Under the pieces are notes generated by a model. The model saw nothing but the letters and a program-made list of their open reading frames with translations. It was not told the origin of the DNA and made no database searches. A program made the position numbers and the translations under genes. A stretch of 8,935 bases of DNA from Caldithrix sp. (GTDB lineage Bacteria; KSB1; UBA2214; DYKH01): positions 1 through 8,935 of the forward strand of contig DYKH01000194.1 of NCBI GenBank assembly GCA_020722685.1, written 5' to 3'. Shown one piece after another: positions 1 through 7,155 of the stretch (its first letter is position 1; each line of letters starts with the position of its first letter).

Positions 1-1
1 G

Positions 2-964
2 AATGCCAAGCTGTTCTCAGGAATCGGCTGGGCGGCGCTGCACAGCGATCTCGCCGACCTCGACAATGACGTGTTCTTGCTTTTTAAAAGCAGCCCGTAC
101 GGTTCGGTAAGCCACAGTCACGCGGATCAAAACTCCTTTTATGTTTCCGTCGGCGGACGCGCCTTGGCGATTCCTTCCGGCTACTACGGCCCTGTCTATG
201 GTATGCCCCATCATGCCGAATGGACCCGCTCCACCAAGGCCAATAACTGCATTCTTGTCAACGGCGAAGGTCAGGTGATGCGGGATTTTCGCGCCACAGG
301 TTTTATCAAGGATTTTCGACACAATGAAAAGTTGAGCTACGTCTGCGGCGATGCCTCGGCTGCTTACGGCGGCAAGCTCACCAGGTTTGAGCGCAAGATC
401 CTTTTCGTTCGCCCTGGTCTGTTCCTCATCTTTGACGACTTGCAGGCGCCGGCCGCCGCCGCTTTCCAATGGAAGCTGCACGCCTTGGAAGAAATGAAGA
501 TGAATGAGACGGACCAGACCGTGCGAATTGAGCACCTCGGCGCCTCCCTACAGGCACATCTATTCACCTCCGACAATCAAAGACTGCGTTTCAGCCAAAC
601 CGACCAGTTTGACACACCCTACAATGCCGGCGCCGACTCCTCCTATCACGATGACGTGCCCAACCACTGGCACTTTACGGCTGCCACTCCAAAGGCGCAG
701 AAAGAGTTGGGGATTGCCGCCTTCGTGCTTGCAAACACAGTGGGCGAAAACCGGCTGATGGAATTCGCGCAGTCTCGAGGATGGAAAGGCGCGCAGGTCA
801 ATTATGAAAGTGGCAAGGCGGAGATTTGGGTAAGGCTGTTGGAGAACGCGCCCGTTCCCGAATCCTTAGAAGGCCAGGATGTAACGCCAAGAACACTCAT
901 GGTTGGCTTGTGGTGGCCCAAAACGGGCAACCCGGAAAAATTGATTATTGAGTCAAAGATGTAA
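2..964 (+). CDS. Heparinase II/III-like polysaccharide lyase, C-terminal part (5' end missing)
   Basis: The reading frame is open from base 2 to the TAA at 962-964 and gives 320 residues; the true start lies upstream of the window. The GTG at 71 is not a likely start, because homology-like sequence continues before it. The signature is GSVSHSHADQNSF (residues 34-46), followed by LAIPSGYY (55-62), HHAEWTRSTKANN (70-82) and LVNGEGQ (85-91). This pattern is typical of the heparinase II/III C-terminal beta-sandwich domain (Pfam PF07940 type), often found with an N-terminal alpha/alpha toroid such as DUF4962. In that family, histidines and an aspartate in this region take part in catalysis or metal binding; H38, H40, D42 and H160 are candidates by position. 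Known members cleave uronate-containing polysaccharides (heparin, chondroitin, alginate, ulvan) by beta-elimination. The substrate cannot be told here, and the N-terminal catalytic residues are outside the window. The next gene follows after 28 nt, suggesting one operon. Confidence 0.85.
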   Translation, partial: NAKLFSGIGWAALHSDLADLDNDVFLLFKSSPYGSVSHSHADQNSFYVSVGGRALAIPSGYYGPVYGMPHHAEWTRSTKANNCILVNGEGQVMRDFRATGFIKDFRHNEKLSYVCGDASAAYGGKLTRFERKILFVRPGLFLIFDDLQAPAAAAFQWKLHALEEMKMNETDQTVRIEHLGASLQAHLFTSDNQRLRFSQTDQFDTPYNAGADSSYHDDVPNHWHFTAATPKAQKELGIAAFVLANTVGENRLMEFAQSRGWKGAQVNYESGKAEIWVRLLENAPVPESLEGQDVTPRTLMVGLWWPKTGNPEKLIIESKM

Positions 965-982
965 AGATTCTACTCAGGCTTT

Positions 983-987
983 GGAGG
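983..987 (+). promoter_or_regulatory. Shine-Dalgarno GGAGG for the TonB-dependent receptor
   Basis: GGAGG lies 5 nt before the ATG at 993. A TGA at 990-992, in the same frame, directly precedes this ATG, so 993 is the earliest possible start and the short, poorly cleavable-looking N-terminus is not caused by a missed upstream start. Confidence 0.8.
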
Positions 988-992
988 AGTGA

Positions 993-3872
993 ATGTCTCG
1001 CTTCCTTTATCCGCTTCTACTTCTACTCTTTTTGATGAGAGTCACTCATCCGTCGGAGACCGGGAAGATAGCCGGCACGGTCACCGACAAGGAAACCGGT
1101 GAAGCCTTGATCGGGGCCAGCGTGATCCTGACGGAGGTTTGGTCGGGAGATCGGGCTATCAAGCTGGACCACCCCATTGGGGCTGCGACCGATGCCGGCG
1201 GAAGCTATTTCATCATCAACGTTCCTCCCGGCTCTTACAACGTAAAAGGGACCTACATGGGCTACAAGGCGGAGATCCGCACTCGCGTGCAAGCGCTTGT
1301 CGATAAGACGACTCGCCTGAATTTTCAGCTTCAAAGTGAGCCCCTGGCCGGTGAAGAAGTGGTGGTAACCGCCTACAAGCCGCACAAGGTGGAGGTGGAT
1401 CTGACCGCCACCAAACAAACCTACGACATTCAGGAGATCGAGAGCATCCCTGGCGTGGCGGACATCACCGACATCCTCGAGTTGCAGGCGGACGTAGTGG
1501 ACGATCACTTTCGCGGCGGGCGGGTCGGCGAATCCCTCTATATGATCGGCGGCGCCAACATCGTCAATCCGTTGAACAACCAAAGGGCCTTTCGCCCGAT
1601 TGTTACCGGTCTCGAACAAGTGGAAGTCTACACCAGCGGCTTTAGCGCCGAGTATGGAAACGCCCAATCGGGCGTCATCAATATGGTGACGAAAGAAGGA
1701 AGGGACAAGTGGGAAACGCGCTTTGAGCTTTCCTCGACCGCGCCCTATTACAAAACATTCGGCGGAAGCGTCTATGATTCCAAGAATCTCATGTTTGTCG
1801 ATGCCCTATTGGATCCGGAAGAATGGCTGAAAGAAAACCCCACTCAGCCGGGCAAGCCTCTCTGGGATCTAGGGTACAGTGCAACCACGTATTTGCCTCC
1901 TCGGGTGGTTTGGCCGCCCAATCCGCTCACGCACAAGGACTCGCTCCTGATGGCAAATCTGGGCAAGAATGCCTGGCTGCTGTCCTTCCGCGACATCGGA
2001 CTGGAATACAACAACTTTCCGGACTATCGACTCGATTTTTCCACCGGAGGACCCATTGCCAAGAATGCCCGCATTTTTCTGGCCGCACGGCAGAATTTGA
2101 TTCATCCCATCGTCCCGACGCCGGACAATGACATGGAGCGCCAGGTGATGAGCAACATCACCTATACGCCCAATTCTCATGACAAGCTCAAGGCCACTCT
2201 TATTTATGACTCCCAATTCGAGAACATTCTGGGCAGCGCCTGGCTGCGTTACACTTTTGACCGGACCCTGAGCGTCTCCAAGGCCATGACGGTCAACAAG
2301 CAATATGGTCTGGAATGGAAGCACGTCTACGGCCCCTCCACTTTTATGGACTGGAAAGTGAAAGTGCTTGATATTCTCGATCAGCAGCGAATCGAGCTTT
2401 TGCGGGACGATCAATTCACTGAAGATTATGGCAGTCACATGAATTGGGTGGACATTACCGCTCCGCACCGGCATGAAAGCGGGAAAATTGAAGATGACCG
2501 CGGTGATGAAAAGACGCTCTCTTACAATCTCACAGGAAGCTTGACCAGCCAGGTTAATAGCAATAATCTTCTGAAGAGCGGACTACAATTTTCTTACTAC
2601 AACGTGGATGTGGACCGGGACGCCAACGCCAGCAACGTCGGCAGCTATCGCAATGTCAGTTTTACGGCTTTTCCCTATGAAGGGGCAATTTACTTTCAGG
2701 ACAAAATGGAGTTCCAAGGCCTCATCGCCAATCTTGGCTTGCGGTATGATTTTTACAATCTGAATACCGAATACTATGCCGATGAATTTTCCCCGCTCAG
2801 AAATCCAAACTACGATCCGAGTCTCCCCTATCTGGAGCGCGGCCAGTATTATGATGCGGCGCTGGCTCGCAGGGAGAAAACAAAACTTTATGCCCGTCTT
2901 CAGCCGCGAATCGGCATATCCTTCCCTGTTTCCGAAACGTCCGTCTTTCATCTCAACTACGGCACCTTCACTCAACGACCGAACTTTAACCAGATTTTCT
3001 ATAGTCAAATGACTTTGTTCAATGAAATCGAAGTGCTGGGCAATCCCCGTCTCCGGCCGGAGAACACCAAGGCGTATGACGTTGGTCTGGTGCAAGCTCT
3101 CCCATTTGCCTGGCATCTGGACGTGAGCGCCTACTACAAAGACGTGACTGATCTGGTGGAAACGGCCTATTACTTTGACGAGCAGCAGTCCGTCTATAGA
3201 ACCTACCGGAATCGTGACTATGCGGACATCAAGGGCTTTCATGTGAATTTTGAAAAGAGGACGGGCTTTTTGCGCGGCTACATTCGCTATAACTACGAAT
3301 CAGCCAAAGGTAAGAGCAGCAACGACCTGAACGCGCCGGTGAGCTATTTCGAACGTCCCGCGGAAGGGCAAGAAGCCATCGAACTGCCCGAGCCGGAAGA
3401 CGTTTTCCTCGATTATGATCGCACTCACAAAGCGGTTTTTAACCTCGGCTTCAAAACGGGCAAGGATTGGGGCTTTCGTTTGGCAGGGATCAAACCGTTT
3501 GCAGATTTGTCGGTGAGTTCCACCCTTCGACTCATGTCGGGCCGGCCTTATACCTGGGACGAGACCGGACGGGGCCTGCGCTACAACCAACGCACTCCTA
3601 CCGAGAAAGACCTGAGATTCCGTTTGGAGCGCCGCATCCGCCTGAGCAACACTTCGATCACCGCCTACCTGGAAGCATTCAACGTTTTGAATGACGAGGT
3701 CTACAGCTATTCCCGCACCTTTGATGACGACCGCAACGTGGTGAAATGGGAAAGGGATCGCGAGAATATCCAGACCTATACCGAATACCCGCCCTATTTC
3801 ACCAGCCAAAAGCTGTACATTATCAGTAGTGAGCCTCGCCACTTTCGTTTGGGGATGATTTTTAATTTCTAA
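993..3872 (+). CDS. TonB-dependent outer-membrane receptor with N-terminal carboxypeptidase-regulatory-like domain
   Basis: The protein has 959 residues. A hydrophobic leader (about 5-15) is followed by a carboxypeptidase-D-regulatory-like beta-sandwich at about 25-114, with GKIAGTVTDKETGEALIGAS, then TDAGGSYFIINVPPGSY and GYKA. EEVVVTAYKP at 121-130 resembles the TonB-box/plug start of SusC-like receptors. The plug runs to about 236 and ends in the typical QVEVYTSGFSAEYGNAQSGV. The rest is beta-barrel, with the NPRLRPENT motif common in receptor barrels and a C-terminal strand ending in phenylalanine (GMIFNF). The role is TonB-driven import of a ligand across the outer membrane, here probably lyase products (inferred from the neighbour). 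No SusD-like gene adjoins it, unlike typical Bacteroidota SusC/D pairs. Oddities are a leader without a clear A-x-A cleavage site and an extra loop (EVWSGDRAIKLDHPI, 48-62) inside the N-terminal domain. Confidence 0.93.
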   Translation: MSRFLYPLLLLLFLMRVTHPSETGKIAGTVTDKETGEALIGASVILTEVWSGDRAIKLDHPIGAATDAGGSYFIINVPPGSYNVKGTYMGYKAEIRTRVQALVDKTTRLNFQLQSEPLAGEEVVVTAYKPHKVEVDLTATKQTYDIQEIESIPGVADITDILELQADVVDDHFRGGRVGESLYMIGGANIVNPLNNQRAFRPIVTGLEQVEVYTSGFSAEYGNAQSGVINMVTKEGRDKWETRFELSSTAPYYKTFGGSVYDSKNLMFVDALLDPEEWLKENPTQPGKPLWDLGYSATTYLPPRVVWPPNPLTHKDSLLMANLGKNAWLLSFRDIGLEYNNFPDYRLDFSTGGPIAKNARIFLAARQNLIHPIVPTPDNDMERQVMSNITYTPNSHDKLKATLIYDSQFENILGSAWLRYTFDRTLSVSKAMTVNKQYGLEWKHVYGPSTFMDWKVKVLDILDQQRIELLRDDQFTEDYGSHMNWVDITAPHRHESGKIEDDRGDEKTLSYNLTGSLTSQVNSNNLLKSGLQFSYYNVDVDRDANASNVGSYRNVSFTAFPYEGAIYFQDKMEFQGLIANLGLRYDFYNLNTEYYADEFSPLRNPNYDPSLPYLERGQYYDAALARREKTKLYARLQPRIGISFPVSETSVFHLNYGTFTQRPNFNQIFYSQMTLFNEIEVLGNPRLRPENTKAYDVGLVQALPFAWHLDVSAYYKDVTDLVETAYYFDEQQSVYRTYRNRDYADIKGFHVNFEKRTGFLRGYIRYNYESAKGKSSNDLNAPVSYFERPAEGQEAIELPEPEDVFLDYDRTHKAVFNLGFKTGKDWGFRLAGIKPFADLSVSSTLRLMSGRPYTWDETGRGLRYNQRTPTEKDLRFRLERRIRLSNTSITAYLEAFNVLNDEVYSYSRTFDDDRNVVKWERDRENIQTYTEYPPYFTSQKLYIISSEPRHFRLGMIFNF

Positions 3873-3878
3873 GGACCA

Positions 3879-3884
3879 TGAGGT
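3879..3884 (+). promoter_or_regulatory. Shine-Dalgarno TGAGGT deciding the start at 3891
   Basis: TGAGGT ends 6 nt before the ATG at 3891 but only 3 nt before the in-frame TTG at 3888. The ATG is therefore preferred and the protein begins MQRIL. The same ATGAGGT string precedes the next gene (6141-6147), so the operon reuses this ribosome-binding layout. Confidence 0.6.
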
Positions 3885-3890
3885 ATCTTG

Positions 3891-6131
3891 ATGCAGCGAA
3901 TACTTAAACATTCCCTTTTGGCCGCTCTCGTATGTAGCCTACTTGCCGATAGGTCGCCGCAAGCTCAAATCAGAGAGTATCGAATTCACGACCGCGGCAT
4001 GTTGCACGAGACCGTTTTCAATACCGGAGAGATCGGCCGCGGCTGGATGACCGGTGAGGCCGGCAATAAGACCAGTGTTCCGCTCCTGGAGTGGCCGTCC
4101 CGGTCGGCCACCGTGGTGGAAGGCATCGAGTACAGCGGCCAGCACAACATTCTCGGCGCCGGGATGTATATGGCGGCGAACGTCAAAGGCCAGCCCGGTT
4201 TGAACAATAGACTATACGCCTTGTGCGGCGGCGTCGGCGCCAGCGCTCCGGAGGTGGTATTCGGCCGCTGGAGCTTTCCGCTGTTTATCGAAGAGATCGA
4301 GAATTTCCCCCTGTTACCCAACGGGGACTTGAATCCGGACTATAATCCTGACGAAGCGGAAGAGATTATCCGTGCCGCCTGGGCCTCTTCGATCGGCGTC
4401 ACGGTCACGCGCACGTCGCGCGCCTGGAGCTATCCTGACTATGACGACATGATCATCTACGAATATGAGCTGGAATACACCGGCGACACCGACGGAAATC
4501 CGGCAACGATTGAGATAGCCGAGGAGTTCCGCGATTTCATGGCCCTCTTTATCTACGGCTTTGCGCCTTCCATGTACGGCTACCAGCGGCACTATCAAGA
4601 ATGGAAATACGACGGCGGAATCTATCGCGGCGACCAAAACGGCTTTTGGGATGCCGACTACTGGCTGGCCTTCAACTTGGATCGCCGAACCGCCCTCGAC
4701 GCGAACCTCGCCGGAAAACCTGAGCCTAACAAGGAATTGTTCCGGCTGTTCTCGGCCACCGGAATCAACGGCGGCGGCCTTTGCAGTCCTCAGGCGCCCG
4801 GCTATTGCATGCTTTATTACGATACCAATCATCTGGCCAAGGTCATTCCGGCAGAGCTGGACAGTCTGGGTCAAAATGAATCCGAGGCTGCCGAGATCAT
4901 GAGTAACTATCTGGGCGAATACTATGAGCTGGATGAAAACTGGCACGTCAAGCAACCGTGGTCAAACAAAGTCAGCACTGGCAATACCCGTTCGAGTAAA
5001 ATGATCGTCGAGTCCATCAACCCGGATAAACGCTGGAGCGGGCGCTATTCTCCCAACAGCACCACTTGGCCGAATCCGCCATCGGATCGCTGGATCGGCC
5101 GGGCCGCCTATCCCTACCGGCAGAGTGCGGACGCCGGCCAAAAGCACACCGTTTTCGGTCCCTATACTCTGAGACCCGGTGACAAGCTTCGCTACGCATT
5201 GGCCGAAGTGTGCGGCTATGGCGCCCAGCCGGGCAAGAGAGTCGAGGGCGGTCAGGTTACCACTCAGTGGACGAACACGCCGTCGTGGAATCGAAGAATC
5301 GTCCTCGGCGGCGAGGTGATGACGGAGCATTATTTGGATGACTATGGCTATCCGGACTATGTCAACTCCGAGGTGGTGAACGTCACTCAGGTTGCCCACA
5401 AGGCTTTTGCGGCCTACCTTGGCCATGAACCCACCGTCCCGGTCTGGCCGGAAGACAATCCCTCAACGGGAAGCTACAAGATTCCCGTGCCGGTTCCGGC
5501 GCCGGTCATCGTTGTAGAGAACACCGAGAAGGGGACGGTTCGCATCACCTGGAAGCGAGCAGTAGAGAATTTTACGCATCCGCGCTTAACCGGCGCTTTG
5601 CAGGAGTTCAGAGTGCTCCGCAGCAACGCCGGTATGGGACCGTGGACGACCATTGGCACGATCCCCGTCGGCCAGAGCTTGAACGATGAAAACATGTACG
5701 AGTTTGTCGACAACGACGCAGGCTTCAAGATTGGCGAGAAGAAATTCTACTGCGTGGTGTCAGTGGACGAGCACGGGAATATGAGCGGCAAGACGAACAT
5801 CACCGCCCATCAGAAAAACATCGGCAGCACGGAAAACATGACCAAGGTCCACGTCGTTCCCAATCCCTTTGTCGTCAAGTCCGGCTTTGCCGGCACCGGA
5901 GACGTGGAGGACAAAATTGGATTCTACGGCTTGCCGGCCGAGTGTACCATCCGGGTCTACTCTTATGCCGGTCAACTGGTCACGACTATTGAGCATGACG
6001 ATCCCATCTACTCCACCGCCTGGCTGCAAGTGACCCGGAATGGCCAGGAAATAGCTTCCGGCATTTACCTCTACGTCGTAACCACTCCTGAAGGTATTCG
6101 CACCTCCGGCAAGTTTGTGGTGGTTAAGTGA
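3891..6131 (+). CDS. Secreted protein of unassigned N-terminal family with fibronectin-III-like module and T9SS type-A-like sorting domain
   Basis: The protein has 746 residues and starts at the ATG, not the TTG three bases earlier. A signal peptide (about 1-25, ending PQA/Q) is followed by about 500 residues that I cannot assign to a named family. These are rich in aromatics and acidic residues and include RTSRAWSYPDYDDMIIYEYE (173-192), a W..PDYDD..I.EY pattern that I associate with secreted proteins of KSB1/Marinimicrobia-like genomes. NGDLNPDYNPDEAEE (144-158) looks like a calcium loop. A fibronectin-III-like domain spans about 532-640 (VRITWKRAVENF, then FRVLRSN, then FYCVVSVDEHGNMSG). 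The last 90 residues (VVPNPF at 655-660, TIRVYSYAGQLV, NGQEIASGIYLYVV, GKFVVVK) match the T9SS type-A / FlgD-Ig-like sorting tail. The protein is probably exported and surface-bound or released by type IX secretion. Its position between receptor and PorV-like barrels suggests a binding or processing role for the same substrate; no catalytic motif is visible. Confidence 0.85.
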   Translation: MQRILKHSLLAALVCSLLADRSPQAQIREYRIHDRGMLHETVFNTGEIGRGWMTGEAGNKTSVPLLEWPSRSATVVEGIEYSGQHNILGAGMYMAANVKGQPGLNNRLYALCGGVGASAPEVVFGRWSFPLFIEEIENFPLLPNGDLNPDYNPDEAEEIIRAAWASSIGVTVTRTSRAWSYPDYDDMIIYEYELEYTGDTDGNPATIEIAEEFRDFMALFIYGFAPSMYGYQRHYQEWKYDGGIYRGDQNGFWDADYWLAFNLDRRTALDANLAGKPEPNKELFRLFSATGINGGGLCSPQAPGYCMLYYDTNHLAKVIPAELDSLGQNESEAAEIMSNYLGEYYELDENWHVKQPWSNKVSTGNTRSSKMIVESINPDKRWSGRYSPNSTTWPNPPSDRWIGRAAYPYRQSADAGQKHTVFGPYTLRPGDKLRYALAEVCGYGAQPGKRVEGGQVTTQWTNTPSWNRRIVLGGEVMTEHYLDDYGYPDYVNSEVVNVTQVAHKAFAAYLGHEPTVPVWPEDNPSTGSYKIPVPVPAPVIVVENTEKGTVRITWKRAVENFTHPRLTGALQEFRVLRSNAGMGPWTTIGTIPVGQSLNDENMYEFVDNDAGFKIGEKKFYCVVSVDEHGNMSGKTNITAHQKNIGSTENMTKVHVVPNPFVVKSGFAGTGDVEDKIGFYGLPAECTIRVYSYAGQLVTTIEHDDPIYSTAWLQVTRNGQEIASGIYLYVVTTPEGIRTSGKFVVVK

Positions 6132-6142
6132 CTCAACGAGAT

Positions 6143-6146
6143 GAGG
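6143..6146 (+). promoter_or_regulatory. Shine-Dalgarno GAGG deciding the start at 6153
   Basis: GAGG lies 6 nt before the ATG at 6153. The in-frame ATG at 6141 would have this motif inside its coding region and has only a weak CGAG upstream. The start at 6153 also gives a cleaner leader, MKSTKLSVAVF, with lysines before the hydrophobic core. Confidence 0.6.
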
Positions 6147-6152
6147 TTTTTC

Positions 6153-7130
6153 ATGAAAAGTACAAAGCTGAGCGTTGCAGTATTTTGGATAACGCTTTTC
6201 CTGACGGCGGGAACCGCGCTCACGTTTGAAAAGGTAGGCACGACTTCGTTTCAATTCCTGAAAGTCATGACCGATGCCCGCTCAACAGGTATGGGAGAAG
6301 CCTATTCTGCCGTTGTCAACTCGGCGAATGCGGTTTTCTGGAATCCGGCGGCGCTTACCAAAGTTCAGAAATTGGACGTTTCGGTCTCCTACCTCGATTG
6401 GCTGCTCGATATCTCCCATTCTTCCTTTGCTGCCGCGTACAGTGTTTTTGGACTGGGGACCTTCGGATTGCAGGGCTTGTTCACCAACGTCGGCGAAATT
6501 GAAGTCACCACCGTGGATGCTCTCGGCTTTGTCGGCGACACCTATAATCCCGGTTTGACGGGGGAAAAGATGTCGCCCGCCTCCTTGGTTTTGGGACTTT
6601 CCTTCGCCCGCGATCTGACCGACAAGCTGGCATTTGGCCTCACCTCAAAATTTGTCCAGGAAGACCTGGTGGTCAAAAAAGTGTCCGCCATAGTCTTTGA
6701 CGGCGGCTTGACCTTCCGAACCGGGTTTCGTTCTCTGGAAATGGCCGTAGCGGTTCGCCATTTTGGCCAAGAGGTGCAGTACTATGAAAAGAGCTACCCC
6801 CTGCCTCAGACCTTCACCATTGGCGTTAGCGGAATGTTGATCAGCGGAGAAAACGGCTTCTTTTTGCCAAGCAAAACGCATGCTATCCGGGTGGCCTATG
6901 ATATGTCCCAGCCCAGGGACTATGATCAGCAGCATCATGTGGGACTGGAATACTCGCTGAAGGATTTCATCTTTTTGCGCGGCGGCTACAAATTTAATTT
7001 TGACGAAGAAGGCTTGAGCTTGGGATTCGGTTTGCGAAGGGGCGGCTTCACGTTGGACTATTCTTACTGCCAGTTTGGCGAGTATTTCGATTCCGTGCAT
7101 CGCTTCTCCTTCGGATTTTCGGCGAATTAA
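6153..7130 (+). CDS. PorV/PorQ-family outer-membrane beta-barrel protein
   Basis: The protein has 325 residues from the preferred start (an in-frame ATG at 6141 would add four). A signal peptide spans about 1-22. The family hallmark follows: TDARSTGMGEAYSAV (40-54) and ANAVFWNPAALTKVQ (58-72). Alternating amphipathic strands then run to the C-terminus, which ends in HRFSFGFSAN. This matches PorV/PorQ-type proteins, which are FadL-like 14-stranded barrels. In Porphyromonas-type T9SS, PorV binds cargo leaving the translocon and carries it to the PorU attachment complex, while PorQ works with PorZ. It lies 21 nt after a gene encoding a protein with a T9SS-like sorting tail, so a cargo-shuttle role is plausible (inference). 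FCB genomes outside Bacteroidota can carry several such paralogues, so this need not be the core T9SS PorV. No other T9SS component is in the window. Confidence 0.82.
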   Translation: MKSTKLSVAVFWITLFLTAGTALTFEKVGTTSFQFLKVMTDARSTGMGEAYSAVVNSANAVFWNPAALTKVQKLDVSVSYLDWLLDISHSSFAAAYSVFGLGTFGLQGLFTNVGEIEVTTVDALGFVGDTYNPGLTGEKMSPASLVLGLSFARDLTDKLAFGLTSKFVQEDLVVKKVSAIVFDGGLTFRTGFRSLEMAVAVRHFGQEVQYYEKSYPLPQTFTIGVSGMLISGENGFFLPSKTHAIRVAYDMSQPRDYDQQHHVGLEYSLKDFIFLRGGYKFNFDEEGLSLGFGLRRGGFTLDYSYCQFGEYFDSVHRFSFGFSAN

Positions 7131-7155
7131 ACAGACATCGCGGAGCGCATGACTT

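Noticed and set aside
17..535. Long open frame on the - strand opposite the lyase
   Set aside because: It lies fully opposite a gene with clear family motifs, has no recognisable domain, and reads as the antisense of a high-GC coding sequence.
6141..6152. ATG at 6141 as start of the PorV-like gene
   Set aside because: The best SD (GAGG 6143-6146) would lie inside the coding region, while it is well placed for the ATG at 6153. The difference is only four residues.
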